This document shows, piece by piece, positions 17,734 to 26,752 of a stretch of DNA of 64,000 nucleotides. Origin of the DNA: Lentisphaeria bacterium. GTDB taxonomy: Bacteria > Verrucomicrobiota > Lentisphaeria > Victivallales > Victivallaceae. Both the position numbers and the translations under genes were made by a program. The stretch lies in the NCBI GenBank assembly GCA_900768515.1, contig CAAGDG010000142.1, forward strand, positions 20,368 through 84,367. Direction: 5' to 3'. The notes under the pieces were generated by a model, which was not told the origin of the DNA, did not search any database, and saw only the letters and a list, made by a program, of their open reading frames with translations. The number at the start of each line of letters is the position of its first letter. Within the stretch, counting starts at the first letter, position 1.

Positions 17734-18339
17734 ATGTGGACCGTGCTGCGAAAGTGGTGGGAGAGGATCTGCTCGTTCCACCGCACCGATGACACTACCG
17801 GCGCGGGACAGGTGAGAAGTTTCTTTCTTCCCCGGCTCTCGGCCGGATTTTTTCTCCGGATGGGAGTGCTGGCCCTGCTGGCGTTTCTGATTTTCGGATT
17901 CGTCCTGATCCCCTGCATCATCGACGGGGAGAGCATGATGCCGACCTTCCCCAGCAAGGGTTTCACCTTCTGCTGGCGAGGACGCTATCTGTTCGGAAAG
18001 CCGGAACGCGGGGACATTGTCATCGTCCGCTTCACCGACAAGGTCTTCTTCCTGAAACGGGTGGTGGCCCTCCCCGGCGAAACCGTCGAATTCCGCGACG
18101 GGGTGCTGTACGTGAACAGGGAACCGCAGCATGAACCCTACCTCCGCTACGCATCGACCTGGAATCTGAAGCCGCGCACCGTCGAGCCCGGCCACTATTA
18201 CGTCGTCGGCGACAACCGCAGCCAACCGATTGAACAACATAAATTCGGCCAGGTTCTGGAAAACCGCATCATGGGGTCGCCGCTGCTCTCCTTTCCCGGC
18301 CAGCAGAAGCCTGCCGGGAAAAGGGTTGGCATCCGGTAG
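17734..18339 (+). CDS. lepB: Signal peptidase I (S26 family)
   Basis: A 201-residue membrane protease that removes signal peptides from exported proteins. One transmembrane segment lies at about 42-60 after a 40-residue cytoplasmic N-terminus. The catalytic Ser is in IDGESMMPTF (about S67) and the general-base Lys in FFLKRVVALPGE (about K107), followed by YVVGDNR. It starts six bases after the PilT stop, so it belongs to that operon. It is not a prepilin peptidase, which is a different aspartic protease family. Confidence 0.92.
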   Translation: MWTVLRKWWERICSFHRTDDTTGAGQVRSFFLPRLSAGFFLRMGVLALLAFLIFGFVLIPCIIDGESMMPTFPSKGFTFCWRGRYLFGKPERGDIVIVRFTDKVFFLKRVVALPGETVEFRDGVLYVNREPQHEPYLRYASTWNLKPRTVEPGHYYVVGDNRSQPIEQHKFGQVLENRIMGSPLLSFPGQQKPAGKRVGIR

Positions 18340-18395
18340 AAGCTGGCCGCCCGGAAACCGGAAGAATTCCCCTGAACCTGAAAAGTGAGGAAAAC

Positions 18396-18905
18396 ATGTT
18401 TGTATTCAGCCGCTGGGTCTACGTGACGATGGCAATCATTCTGGTACTGGGCGGCCTTTCGCTCTGGTACCTGCAGCGCGATACCGATGAAATGCAGATC
18501 CGCCGCACACTGCGGTCGCTGGCCGCGCTCGGCAGCCGCCAGCCGGACGAGACCCCTGCCGCGGTCGCGCTCAAACTCAACCAAACCGACCGGGTATTCG
18601 CTCCGGAGTGTTCCATTGACGTTGACCAGTCGATGTTCACCGGCGCAACCACGCCAACAGAACTGACTGGAATCCTGACCCGCTATCAGGGAATGTTCCG
18701 GGAGGTGAAAGCCGAAATCCGCGACCTTGAGATCACTGTGACCGCGCCGGATGCGGCAACCGCCACCTTTTCCGGCAGTCTGCTTGGAGAGTTCCGTTCC
18801 GGAGAGAAGCTCACCGAGTCCCGCGACCTCATCTGTCATTTAAAACGAATTGACGGCCGCTGGCTGATCGACCGGATCGCGCTGCTTGAGGTTCTGAAAA
18901 AATGA
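18396..18905 (+). CDS. Membrane-anchored small protein with possible NTF2-like domain
   Basis: A 169-residue protein of unknown function. Residues 8-27 form one transmembrane helix, followed by an extracytoplasmic domain. The alternating strands and the closing pattern LICHLKRIDGRWLIDRIALLEVL resemble the last strands of NTF2/SnoaL-like folds; this is a shape-level guess. GTGAGGA precedes ATG 18396. It overlaps the next gene by four bases (ATGA), so it is co-translated with the PHP phosphoesterase. Confidence 0.7.
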   Translation: MFVFSRWVYVTMAIILVLGGLSLWYLQRDTDEMQIRRTLRSLAALGSRQPDETPAAVALKLNQTDRVFAPECSIDVDQSMFTGATTPTELTGILTRYQGMFREVKAEIRDLEITVTAPDAATATFSGSLLGEFRSGEKLTESRDLICHLKRIDGRWLIDRIALLEVLKK

Positions 18906-19786
18906 GTGAAGCACTCCCGGGAAGCGGCTTCATCGACCTGCACACGCACAGTAATTTCTCCGACGGCAGCTGTACGCCGGCGGAGATCGTCGCCCTTGCG
19001 GCGAAGGCCGGACTCGCGGCAGTGGCGCTGACCGATCACGACACCACCGCCGGGATCCCCGAATTCCTCCAGGCGGCGGAAGCGACTCCGGAGCTGGAGG
19101 CGATTGCCGGGGTTGAACTCTCCACCGCGTTCGGAGCGCGGGAGATGCACATCGTCGGGTTGTTCCTCGATCCTGAAGCGCCGGCACTGACTGCCTTTCT
19201 CGCCGCACAACGGGAAGCCAGAAAAAAGCGGAATGAAGAGATCCGGCGCAAACTCAATTCACTCGGCTATCCCCTGCGCTGGGATGACCCGGCATTCGCG
19301 GCGGTTTCCGACGCCTCCAGCATCGGCCGGCCCCATTTTGCACGGGCGCTGATGGCAAACTACGGTTTCCCGAACATGCAGGCGGTCTTTGACAAACTCC
19401 TGAAGCGGGGAGCTGCCGCATTCGTCCCCCGGAACCTCCCGAGTCCGCTAGAGGCGATCGAGGCGATCCACGCGGCGGGAGGAGTTGCGGTCTGGGCGCA
19501 TCCGGTCTACCGGGAACGGAACGAACGTGCCTTTGCCCGCCGAATCCTCAAACGGTTTCAACCGCTCGGGCTCGACGCGGTGGAAGGTTACTACAGCCTC
19601 TTCGGCCCGGGGGAGACCGCCATGATCACCGAACTGGCGGAGCGGTACGGTCTCGCACTCTCCGGCGGCAGCGATTTTCACGGGGCCAATTCCCCGGGAA
19701 TTTCCCTCGGCAGCGGAGCCGGAAAACTGCGGGTTCCGATGGAACTGCTCGGACCGCTCCACGCCGTCCGCCGGAAGAGGCAATAA
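18902..19786 (+). CDS. PHP-domain phosphoesterase (RNase AM / nucleoside bisphosphate phosphatase type)
   Basis: A 294-residue PHP protein. The first metal motif is DLHTHSNFSDG, followed by LTDHDT, GVELST, an internal GRPHFARAL, WAHP and a terminal GGSDFHG, the full set of PHP metal ligands. This layout and length match the YciV/RNase AM group, which removes nucleotides from RNA 5' ends or dephosphorylates 3',5'-bisphosphate nucleotides. Histidinol phosphatase is less likely because the GRPHFARAL insert belongs to the YciV/TrpH type. It is the last gene of the PilT-lepB operon and faces the convergent pseudopilin. Confidence 0.9.
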   Translation: MSEALPGSGFIDLHTHSNFSDGSCTPAEIVALAAKAGLAAVALTDHDTTAGIPEFLQAAEATPELEAIAGVELSTAFGAREMHIVGLFLDPEAPALTAFLAAQREARKKRNEEIRRKLNSLGYPLRWDDPAFAAVSDASSIGRPHFARALMANYGFPNMQAVFDKLLKRGAAAFVPRNLPSPLEAIEAIHAAGGVAVWAHPVYRERNERAFARRILKRFQPLGLDAVEGYYSLFGPGETAMITELAERYGLALSGGSDFHGANSPGISLGSGAGKLRVPMELLGPLHAVRRKRQ

Positions 19787-19824
19787 GCGTCTCCCGCAAC
19801 GGAATGTGGAAATTTCCGGCCCGT

Positions 19825-20523
19825 TCAATCCTCGTCGGGGGCCTTGCCGAACCAGTACTCCCGGGCGTAGGTCCCCCCCTTCTCCTGTCCTTTTCCTGTA
19901 ATCCCGAACGGAATCGAATTGAAATGGATTGCGGCAGCATGTCCGTCGACGTAGACCAGGTTGTTGTAGTTGTTATGAACGTTGTCGGTCACCTTGTTGT
20001 AGGCGATCTGCTTGTCGAACCCCTTGTTGGATGCATCGTATTTGCTTGCGGAGAAGTGCATCATCGCGCTGGGACAACTCAACTGGGTCAGCTTGTACCG
20101 GTAATTGCTGCTCTGTGATTTGGAGGTCACGTTGCCGGCGTAGGTGTTCCGCCCGTAGGTGCGGTAGCTGAGCTTCTCGCCTCCCATTCCGATATGGGTC
20201 GGACAGGTCAACACCGAAACGCGGTCCCGGATCGCCATCTTGATTTCATCCCTCGTTCCGTTGATGCCGATGTAGGGTCCGAGATTGACTCCCCAGTAGT
20301 AATGGTCACTGGTGTCGTCGACAAAGTCCGCAACCAGATAATCGTCGTAGTCGGCAGCATACATCGCGGCACCCTGACCAAGCTGCTTGAGGTTGCCGAT
20401 ACATTTGGCGGAGTTCGCCTTCGCCCGCGCCTGGTTCAAAGCCGGCAGCAGCATTGCAGCCAGAATCGCAATGATCGCAATCACCACCAGAAGCTCAATC
20501 AGCGTGAAACCGTTTCTTTTCAT
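19825..20523 (-). CDS. Pseudopilin with prepilin-type N-terminus and H-X9-DG motif
   Basis: A 232-residue type II secretion/type IV pilus-like pseudopilin. The class III signal is MKRNG followed by [19 protein letters not shown], with Gly at -1 and Glu at +5. A long amphipathic helix continues through [12 protein letters not shown]. The C-terminal [12 protein letters not shown] is the H-X9-DG motif of a pseudopilin subgroup abundant in Lentisphaerota and Planctomycetota. AGGA lies about nine bases before the start. A related gene lies upstream on the same strand. It is probably a surface-assembled pilin; its cargo or ligand is unknown. Confidence 0.92.
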   Translation of the reverse strand: MKRNGFTLIELLVVIAIIAILAAMLLPALNQARAKANSAKCIGNLKQLGQGAAMYAADYDDYLVADFVDDTSDHYYWGVNLGPYIGINGTRDEIKMAIRDRVSVLTCPTHIGMGGEKLSYRTYGRNTYAGNVTSKSQSSNYRYKLTQLSCPSAMMHFSASKYDASNKGFDKQIAYNKVTDNVHNNYNNLVYVDGHAAAIHFNSIPFGITGKGQEKGGTYAREYWFGKAPDED

Positions 20524-20634
20524 AACAAAAAAAATCCTATCATAACTTGTTCGGGAAAATACAATGCAAGGGAAACTCTTCCGGCGACGGAAAAAGCAGC
20601 CGTCTCATCGCCGGTGACTTGAAAGCAAAAGAGA

Positions 20635-20677
20635 AGTCCCATCACCTCAGAGCGGACAAACCAGAGAAGATGGGACT
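20635..20677 (-). terminator. Possible terminator after the second pseudopilin gene
   Basis: On the minus strand AGTCCCATC (20677-20669) pairs perfectly with GATGGGACT (20643-20635) around a 25-base loop, followed by a T-rich but interrupted TTCTCTTTTG. It lies 10 bp after the stop at 20688. Confidence 0.45.
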
Positions 20678-20687
20678 ATTTCCGAAA

Positions 20688-21416
20688 TCAGTCCATTTCG
20701 GTTTTTTTCGGATTAAAGTAGTATTCGCGAACCTTCGAACCATTCCACCAGAAGGTGAGCGGCTTGCTGGCGGCATGACCGTCAACGAAGAGGAAACAGT
20801 CGCCGCTGCTCGGGTGCGGACCGGGTTTGGCTGCGCCACTGCTGGCGAAGCTGCCGGATTCACTGTAAGTGCCCTTGTTGTCGCAGGTCGGACGGAAATA
20901 GGTGTTGTCGTTGCGGTTTGAGGAGATGTCACACATCAGGACCACCTTGTCCGAGGCGTTCTGGACCTGGCTCAGGGAGAACCCCGTCTTGGCGCCGCCG
21001 GTACCGAAATGGACATTGCCGTTCAGCCAGCGCCCCATCAGAAACTTGCTGGAATCGTAGTTGGTCGGGGTGATCTGAAGCGGGCACTCGAAGATCTTAT
21101 TCGGCCGCAACTCATCCGTCAGATCATCCCCGCTGCCGCCGAGATACTGGCTCAGCAGTTTCGGGACGGTCACAGACGACGCCAGCGATTCGGTATAGGT
21201 ATCCTGCGCAAAACCGGAAACCGGCATGAAACCGTTGCTGCTGTCACTGTACATCATATACGCGGTACCGAGCTGTTTCGCATTGCTGACACAGCTGATA
21301 TCCTTGGCCTTCTGCCGGGCCTGGTTCAAAGCCGGCAGCAGCATTCCGGCAAGAATTGCGATGATCGCAATCACCACCAGAAGCTCAATCAGGGTGAAGT
21401 TTCGGGCGACTTTCAT
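20688..21416 (-). CDS. Pseudopilin with prepilin-type N-terminus (Asn at -1)
   Basis: A 242-residue pseudopilin. ATG 21416 is chosen because GGAGGTGT lies at 21429-21422; an upstream in-frame start would add a charged 21-residue leader with no ribosome site. The leader MKVARN precedes [13 protein letters not shown], so the residue before the predicted cleavage is Asn instead of the usual Gly. The C-terminus has [16 protein letters not shown], an H-X10-DG variant. It is transcribed divergently from a LacI regulator, with facing promoters at 21485-21585, so that regulator probably controls it. Confidence 0.9.
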   Translation of the reverse strand: MKVARNFTLIELLVVIAIIAILAGMLLPALNQARQKAKDISCVSNAKQLGTAYMMYSDSSNGFMPVSGFAQDTYTESLASSVTVPKLLSQYLGGSGDDLTDELRPNKIFECPLQITPTNYDSSKFLMGRWLNGNVHFGTGGAKTGFSLSQVQNASDKVVLMCDISSNRNDNTYFRPTCDNKGTYSESGSFASSGAAKPGPHPSSGDCFLFVDGHAASKPLTFWWNGSKVREYYFNPKKTEMD

Positions 21417-21484
21417 CTGAACACCTCCGGATTTATCCGATTTTTCGATTTTAAAACTCCATGATTCACTGCGGCACACATTTA

Positions 21485-21512
21485 ATTATACTGAAAAATC
21501 CTTGAAAAGCAA
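21485..21512 (-). promoter_or_regulatory. Promoter of the Asn(-1) pseudopilin
   Basis: On the minus strand TTGCTT (21512-21507), 16 bp, TATAAT (21490-21485). It faces the LacI promoter 45 bp away. Two direct ATGTAAC repeats (21533-21539, 21543-21549) lie between them and could be a regulator site. Confidence 0.6.
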
Positions 21513-21556
21513 GGGAGCGCAACGATTATTTCATGTAACAAAATGTAACGCACTCC

Positions 21557-21585
21557 TTGCAAAATGTCCGGGAAAATATTATAGT
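21557..21585 (+). promoter_or_regulatory. Promoter of the LacI-family regulator at 21618
   Basis: TTGCAA (21557-21562), 17 bp, TATAGT (21580-21585). A short palindrome GTACCGTAC (21584-21592) covers the predicted start of transcription and may be an operator for autoregulation, though it is short. Confidence 0.6.
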
Positions 21586-21617
21586 ACCGTACAAACCGGC
21601 AAGGAGAGGAGGTTTAC

Positions 21618-22628
21618 ATGACAGGGAAAGTGACGGTCCGAATGGTGGCAGAAGCGGCCCAGGTCTCACTCGCAACCGTCTCCCGGGTATTGAATAACGA
21701 TCCTCATGTACACACCACGACCCGGACCCGGGTGATCCGCTGCGCCCAGCAGCTCGGTTACCGGCTCGAACCGGGAAACGGCCGCCGGATCATCGCCCTG
21801 GTGTTGCCGGACGGGGGCGATCTACGCGGCTATGGGGGGCCGCTGCTGGCCAATCTGAGGGCGGAAATTTCCATGCGGAAATACCGGACCGAACTGATCG
21901 GCAACACCGACATCGAAATTCTGAATGACCGGGTCGTTTCCGGCGCGATCTCCCTCTCCCTCGAGCGAACTCTGCCTGCCGCCTGGGCCGATCAGTGCAC
22001 CCTGCCGCTGGTAATGATCAACTTTGCCGGCGACCATTTGAACCATATTTACACCGTCCGTTCCGACGGGGAACAGGGAATTGAACTGGCGCTCAACCAT
22101 CTCTGGCAAAAAGGACATCGCAAAATCGCCTATCTGTCCGACCAGGGCAGAGAACACGAACTCGAACTCTGTTCGCGCCGTTACCCGGCATTCCGCCGGC
22201 TGATGGCCGCGCATGGAGAGCCAGATCCTCCGGAGTTCTTCCGCATCGGCAACTGGCCGCAGGACGGTTCCATCCTGCGAAGATTGCGGGAGACCCGCAC
22301 CACGGCGCTGCTCTGTGTCGGAGAACCGATCGGAATCGCGCTCACGCGCAACCTGCAGAAGGCCGGGGTGCGGATTCCGGAGGACTTTTCACTGCTTGCG
22401 ATGGAGTACCCATCCGTCTCAGAAAACCTGGTGCCTTCCCACACCACGCTGGCACAGAATTTCAAACGGCTGGCGAGCGAGGCGGTCAATCTGCTGGAAA
22501 AAATCATGAATCACAGCCCCGGCCTCAAGGATATCGACATTCCCTACACCCTGATCGAGCGTGAGAGTGTGCTGGACATCTCGCGGCGCGGCCCGGACGG
22601 CGCGGCCCCGCCCCCGTCCGGTTCCTGA
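21618..22628 (+). CDS. LacI-family transcriptional regulator
   Basis: A 336-residue sugar-responsive repressor type. The N-terminal helix-turn-helix reads VRMVAEAAQVSLATVSRVLNN, followed by a recognisable hinge region and a periplasmic-binding-protein-like effector domain with GHRKIAYLSD. The hinge is less canonical than in the regulator at 56724. GAGAGGAGG lies just before ATG 21618. It is divergent from the pseudopilin pair, which suggests sugar control of pseudopilin expression. The C-terminal 15 residues are Pro/Gly-rich and look unstructured. Confidence 0.93.
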   Translation: MTGKVTVRMVAEAAQVSLATVSRVLNNDPHVHTTTRTRVIRCAQQLGYRLEPGNGRRIIALVLPDGGDLRGYGGPLLANLRAEISMRKYRTELIGNTDIEILNDRVVSGAISLSLERTLPAAWADQCTLPLVMINFAGDHLNHIYTVRSDGEQGIELALNHLWQKGHRKIAYLSDQGREHELELCSRRYPAFRRLMAAHGEPDPPEFFRIGNWPQDGSILRRLRETRTTALLCVGEPIGIALTRNLQKAGVRIPEDFSLLAMEYPSVSENLVPSHTTLAQNFKRLASEAVNLLEKIMNHSPGLKDIDIPYTLIERESVLDISRRGPDGAAPPPSGS

Positions 22629-22705
22629 ACCGCGGCCGGAGAGGGTGCGCACCGCCGGATCGTGTCCATCCCCACCGGAAACATCCCGGCCCCCCGGACG
22701 GCCGC

Positions 22706-22741
22706 AAAAAAAAAACTCTCTCCGCCATTCGGCGGAGAGAG
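22706..22741 (-). terminator. Rho-independent terminator of the phosphatase-rpiB/glyA-serS operon
   Basis: On the minus strand an 11-bp perfect stem CTCTCTCCGCC/GGCGGAGAGAG (22741-22731 with 22726-22716) around GAAT is followed by ten T (22715-22706). It begins 25 bp after the serS stop. Confidence 0.92.
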
Positions 22742-22765
22742 AGCGGGAAAGACGCCTCGAATCAA

Positions 22766-24013
22766 CTACTTTTTCACCGGCTCGATCCGGTCGAACCCGG
22801 CCAGCGGCCGAAGCACTTCCGGCACGATCACGGTGCCATCCTTCTGCTGGAAATTCTCCATGATCGCGATCATGACCCGGTCGGTGACCGCGGTGGCGCT
22901 GATGGTGTGCACATAGTCGCGGGTATCGCCGTCCTTGTAACGGATGTTGAGCCGGCGGCTCTGGAAACTGGTCAGATTGGTGTTGCTGGTCACCTCGCGA
23001 TAGCAGCCGAATCCGGCGAACCAGGCCTCGATGTCGTACTTCTTATAACCGGGTGCGCCGAGGTCTCCGACACAGACGTTGACCACATGATAAGGGATGC
23101 CGAGCTGCTGGAGGATGTACTCCTCGTTGGCCAGGCACATCTCATGGCACCGGACCGAATCCTCCGGCTTGCAGAACACGATCTGCTCCACCTTGTGGAA
23201 CTGATGAACCCGGAAGATCCCCCGCGACGCCTTGCCGTAACTGCCCGCCTCGGTCCGGAAACAGGGAGTCAGGGCGGTGTAGCAGAGCGGAAGGTCGGCG
23301 GCGTCGAGCACATCGTCGGCGTGGTAGCCGACCAGCGTCTGTTCGGAAGTCCCGATCAGCGCGAGGTCCTCTCCGACCAAGTTGTAGGTCTGATCCGCGA
23401 AGAAGGGCAGATAACCGGTTCCGAAAAGCGTGCGCTCCTTGGCGGCGCAGGGAGTCATGAACATCGTGAACCCGCGCTCAACCAGCACCCGCTGCACCCA
23501 GAAGTAGAGCGCCTGCGCGAGCATCGCCCCCTTCCCTTTCCAGTAATAAAAACCGGTCTGGGCGACTTTGGCGCCGCGCGGAATGTCGAGGATGTCGAGC
23601 AGTTCGCCAAGCTCCTGGTGGTCGCGGACCTTGAAATCAAAGGTCGGGATGGTTCCGACTTTCCGAATTTCGACGTTACCGGAGTCATCCAGCCCGTCCG
23701 GAACGTCCGGCGCGAGCATGTTCGGCATCCGGATCACCACCTGCCGGATCTTCTCCTGGATTTTCGCAAGCATCTCCTCCTTGGAGGCGAGCACCCCCTT
23801 GAGCTGCTTGACCTGCTCGCGGGCGACCGGGTTCGCGGCGCACTCCTTGCTGAGCCGGTTGCGTTCGGCCCGGAGCGACTCGGACTCCTGGGAAAGCTGA
23901 CGGGCGTCGGCATCGAGCTTGAGCAGACCGTCGATGTCGATTGGAAAACCGCGCCGCACACAGTTGGCGCGGACCGCTTCCGCATTCTCGCGGATCAATT
24001 TCATGTCAATCAT
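22766..24013 (-). CDS. serS: Seryl-tRNA synthetase
   Basis: A 415-residue class II synthetase that charges tRNA-Ser. Residues 1-105 form the antiparallel coiled-coil arm (MKLIRENAEAVRANC... LSQESESLRAERNRLS). Motif 2 is CFRTEAGSYGKASRGIFRVHQF and motif 3 is near FQSRRLNIRY. The usual EVSSCSN before motif 3 reads EVTSNTN here, a mild divergence. It is the last gene of a minus-strand operon, 31 bp after the RpiB-GlyA fusion. MIDMKLI is taken as the start; the second Met three codons on is also possible. Confidence 0.95.
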   Translation of the reverse strand: MIDMKLIRENAEAVRANCVRRGFPIDIDGLLKLDADARQLSQESESLRAERNRLSKECAANPVAREQVKQLKGVLASKEEMLAKIQEKIRQVVIRMPNMLAPDVPDGLDDSGNVEIRKVGTIPTFDFKVRDHQELGELLDILDIPRGAKVAQTGFYYWKGKGAMLAQALYFWVQRVLVERGFTMFMTPCAAKERTLFGTGYLPFFADQTYNLVGEDLALIGTSEQTLVGYHADDVLDAADLPLCYTALTPCFRTEAGSYGKASRGIFRVHQFHKVEQIVFCKPEDSVRCHEMCLANEEYILQQLGIPYHVVNVCVGDLGAPGYKKYDIEAWFAGFGCYREVTSNTNLTSFQSRRLNIRYKDGDTRDYVHTISATAVTDRVMIAIMENFQQKDGTVIVPEVLRPLAGFDRIEPVKK

Positions 24014-24044
24014 CGAAATACATCCTTTCGCAGGGCAGAATCAT

Positions 24045-25763
24045 TCAGAACCGCGGCATCGGAAACGCCGCCATGAACTCCTTGACTTCGTTGCCGATCG
24101 AACGCAGTGCCGCCTCATCCTCGCGATGTTCCACGCCGCGTTCGATGAAGTCGGCAACCTGAACCATCTCCGCCTCCTTGAGGCCGCGGGTGGTGATCGC
24201 CGGGGTTCCCACCCGGATTCCGCTGGTCACGAACGGCTTCTCCGGATCGAAGGGGATCATGTTTTTATTGACCGTGATCCGGGCCAGGTCGAGAGCATTC
24301 GCAACCGCCTTCCCGGTCGCGTGCTTCGGACGCAGGTCGATCAGCATCAGATGGTTGTCGGTGCCGCCGGAGACGATCCGGAACCCGCGCCGCGCCAGTT
24401 CATCCGCCAGTTTCGCGGCGTTGAGCCGCACCTGGTGCTGATAGGCGCGGAAGGCCGGCTTGAGCGCCTCGCCGAAGCAGACCGCCTTGGCCGCGATCAC
24501 ATGTTCGAGCGGCCCGCCCTGCATGCCGGGAAACACCTTCGAGTTGATGCTTTTGATGTACTCTTCGCGGCAGAGGATCAGACCGCCGCGCGGTCCCCGC
24601 AGCGTCTTGTGGGTAGTGGTGGTGACCACGTCGCAGTAGGGAACCGGGTTCGGATGTTCTCCCGCGGCGACCAGCCCGGCGATGTGAGCCATGTCCACGA
24701 AGAGCTTGGCGCCGACCTTGTCCGCAATCGCCCGGAGCCGGGCGAAGTCGAGAATCCGCGGATAAGCGGAGGCTCCGGCGAGAATCATCTTCGGATGGTG
24801 CTCTTCCGCAAGACGCTCGACCTCGTCATAGTCGATTCGCTCGGTCTCGCGGTCGACGCCGTAGGGGACGATGTTGTAGAGCATTCCGGAGAAATTCAGC
24901 GGATGCCCGTGGGTCAGGTGGCCGCCGTGATCGAGACTCATCGAAAGCACGGTGTCCCCCGGCTGGACCAGCGCCATGTAGACCGCCTGGTTGGCGGAAC
25001 TTCCGGAATGGGGCTGCACGTTGGCGGCTTCCGCTCCGAAGAGTTTCTTCACCCGGTCGATCGCCAGCTGTTCCATCTCGTCGACAAATTCACAGCCGTT
25101 GTAGTAACGCTTGCCGGGATACCCCTCGGCGTACTTGTTGGTCAGAACCGACCCCTGGGCGGCACGGACCGCGCAGGAGGCGAAGTTCTCGCTGGCGATC
25201 AGTTCGATGCCGTCCGCCTGCCGCTCGGCTTCGTGATCGATGATCGCGGCGACTTCGGGGTCGGCGGCGCGGACGGCCGCGATGTCGTCATAACTGCCGA
25301 TCTCAAGCTTGGAGAGCCGGCGCAGATGCCGTTCGTCCTTGCTGAATGGCGTCGAAAGCCACGCCTCGACCACCGGCTTCATCGCCGCGAAATCGAGCTT
25401 GTCTCCGGGCAGAACCAGCACGTTCGAGCAGTTGTGTTCCCGGCTCCGTTTCGCGGTTTCGGCATCGGCGGCGACAGCGGCGCGGACGTTGTGGAAGCGG
25501 TTCGCCGCCATTCCCATCCCGACTCCGGAACGGCAGAGCAGAATCGCCGCGCCGCACTCGCCCAGCATCACCGCCCGGGCTGCGGGAATTCCGAAATCGC
25601 TGTAGTCGTCGCCTGCGTCAAAGGAGAACGGGCCGCAGTCGACCACCGAAATTCCCCGGCCTTCAAGAAACGCGGCCAGCTCCTGCTTCTGGGCGAACCC
25701 GCCATGGTCGGCGGCAATGGCAATTTTCGGATTGCTCCCGTACCAATCGATAATCTCAACCAT
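24045..25763 (-). CDS. Fusion of ribose-5-phosphate isomerase B and serine hydroxymethyltransferase
   Basis: A 572-residue two-domain enzyme. Residues about 12-150 are Rpi[19 protein letters not shown], the catalytic-Cys loop [17 protein letters not shown] (family usually CGTGVG) and [12 protein letters not shown] with the ring-opening His. Residues about 155-572 are a full-length [41 protein letters not shown] and the PLP lysine in [14 protein letters not shown]. RpiB interconverts ribose-5- and ribulose-5-phosphate; SHMT makes glycine and methylene-tetrahydrofolate from serine. There is no stop or frameshift between the halves. It lies between a YwlE-like phosphatase and serS; the order ywlE-rpiB-glyA is also found in Bacillus, as separate genes. 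Confidence 0.95.
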   Translation of the reverse strand: MVEIIDWYGSNPKIAIAADHGGFAQKQELAAFLEGRGISVVDCGPFSFDAGDDYSDFGIPAARAVMLGECGAAILLCRSGVGMGMAANRFHNVRAAVAADAETAKRSREHNCSNVLVLPGDKLDFAAMKPVVEAWLSTPFSKDERHLRRLSKLEIGSYDDIAAVRAADPEVAAIIDHEAERQADGIELIASENFASCAVRAAQGSVLTNKYAEGYPGKRYYNGCEFVDEMEQLAIDRVKKLFGAEAANVQPHSGSSANQAVYMALVQPGDTVLSMSLDHGGHLTHGHPLNFSGMLYNIVPYGVDRETERIDYDEVERLAEEHHPKMILAGASAYPRILDFARLRAIADKVGAKLFVDMAHIAGLVAAGEHPNPVPYCDVVTTTTHKTLRGPRGGLILCREEYIKSINSKVFPGMQGGPLEHVIAAKAVCFGEALKPAFRAYQHQVRLNAAKLADELARRGFRIVSGGTDNHLMLIDLRPKHATGKAVANALDLARITVNKNMIPFDPEKPFVTSGIRVGTPAITTRGLKEAEMVQVADFIERGVEHREDEAALRSIGNEVKEFMAAFPMPRF

Positions 25764-25793
25764 AGTATTTCAGCTCCTTACCATAAAGATGAT

Positions 25794-26264
25794 TTATTTT
25801 TCGCTTTTTGCGCAACCGGAAACGCCGGAAAGACGCCGGACAAGATTTTCCACCGCCGGACGCATCACTTCAAAAACCCGCCGATAGTCGGAGACGCTGC
25901 CGCCGAAAGGATCCGGCACTTCGCCGCCGCCGGCGAAATCGAGCAGCAGACGGACGCGGTCGGCGCACGCGGGGGCGACCTGCCGCATCGCGGCGGCATG
26001 ACCGGCCGTCATCGCGACGAGCAGATCGCACTCCGCCGCCAGAGCCGGCGTGAAACGGGCGGAGCGGAAGGCGCCGCAATCGATGCCCATCTCCCCCATC
26101 ACCGCGGCGGCGGGGCGGGAGATCGCGCCGCCATCCCAGGCAGCGAGTCCGGCGCTGCCGGCGTGGAGCGTCTCCAGGCCGTTGCGGTGGCAGAGATCGT
26201 TGAAATAGAGTTCCGCCATCGGGCTGCGGCAGCTGTTGCCGGTGCAAACGAACAAAACCCGCAT
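25794..26264 (-). CDS. Low-molecular-weight protein phosphatase (YwlE-like)
   Basis: A 156-residue cytoplasmic phosphatase. The P-loop CTGNSCRS (CX5R) lies at residues 7-14, with the general-acid Asp in PDPFGG near 117. The P-loop resembles the arginine phosphatase YwlE (CTGNTCRS) more than classic tyrosine phosphatases (CxGNICRS), but has Ser where YwlE has the Thr that selects phospho-arginine. Substrate is therefore open. It starts the minus operon upstream of the RpiB-GlyA fusion, from a TTTAAA-17 bp-TATATT promoter. Confidence 0.9.
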   Translation of the reverse strand: MRVLFVCTGNSCRSPMAELYFNDLCHRNGLETLHAGSAGLAAWDGGAISRPAAAVMGEMGIDCGAFRSARFTPALAAECDLLVAMTAGHAAAMRQVAPACADRVRLLLDFAGGGEVPDPFGGSVSDYRRVFEVMRPAVENLVRRLSGVSGCAKSEK

Positions 26265-26307
26265 TCGGTCGATCCTTCCCTGAACCGTAAAATCCTGTAG
26301 AGGAAAT

Positions 26308-26336
26308 AATATACATCTCCGTTTTGCTTTTTTAAA
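26308..26336 (-). promoter_or_regulatory. Promoter of the phosphatase-rpiB/glyA-serS operon
   Basis: On the minus strand TTTAAA (26336-26331), 17 bp, TATATT (26313-26308), about 45 bp before the phosphatase start. Confidence 0.5.
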
Positions 26337-26359
26337 GGTGCTTTCGTAAAAAAAGCGGC

Positions 26360-26388
26360 TTGAATTCCGCCCCCCGCTCCGCTATATT
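26360..26388 (+). promoter_or_regulatory. Promoter of the 26429-28625 gene cluster
   Basis: TTGAAT (26360-26365), 17 bp, TATATT (26383-26388). It excludes the upstream in-frame start at 26360 for the first gene. Confidence 0.6.
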
Positions 26389-26428
26389 GGATGGAGTGCA
26401 ATCTGCAATTGGAATGGAACAGATCCGG

Positions 26429-26752
26429 ATGGTATACAAACTGGAAATCTACGTCCCGACCGACCACGCCGACGCCGTGAAGCGGGCGGTCGCCGGAGCC
26501 GGCGCCGGAAAGCTGGGCAACTATGACTCCTGCATCTGGGAGACGGCGGGACGCGGCCAGTTCCGGCCGCTCGCCGGCAGCGCTCCATACCTCGGGAGCG
26601 AGGGAAAACTCGAGACCGTCGCGGAAACCAAACTGGAAATGATCGTCGAACCCGCCCGCCTTTCCGCCGTCATCGCGGCGCTCCGGGAGGCGCACCCCTA
26701 CGAGACGCCCGCCTTCCAGTACTGGCCGGTCGAAACGGAGGCGGAACGGTGA
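26429..26752 (+). CDS. YqfO/NIF3 C-terminal-like (PII/CutA-fold) small protein
   Basis: A 107-residue protein matching the stand-alone form of the insert domain of YqfO/NIF3 proteins. It has MVYKLEIYVP at the start, GAGKLGNYDSCIWET and GQFRPLAGSAPYLG in the middle, and REAHPYETPAFQYWP at the end, where HPYE.PA is characteristic. The fold is CutA/PII-like and the function is not established. ATG 26429 is favoured because homologues begin at M-YKLE; ATG 26414 is possible. The stop overlaps the GTG start of the next gene. Confidence 0.85.
   Translation: MVYKLEIYVPTDHADAVKRAVAGAGAGKLGNYDSCIWETAGRGQFRPLAGSAPYLGSEGKLETVAETKLEMIVEPARLSAVIAALREAHPYETPAFQYWPVETEAER

Noticed and set aside
24045..25763. 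Two separate genes rpiB and glyA joined by a missed stop
   Set aside because: The frame is continuous across the linker, with no internal ribosome site or good start codon at the SHMT boundary; a real fusion is the simpler reading, although a sequencing error cannot be excluded.
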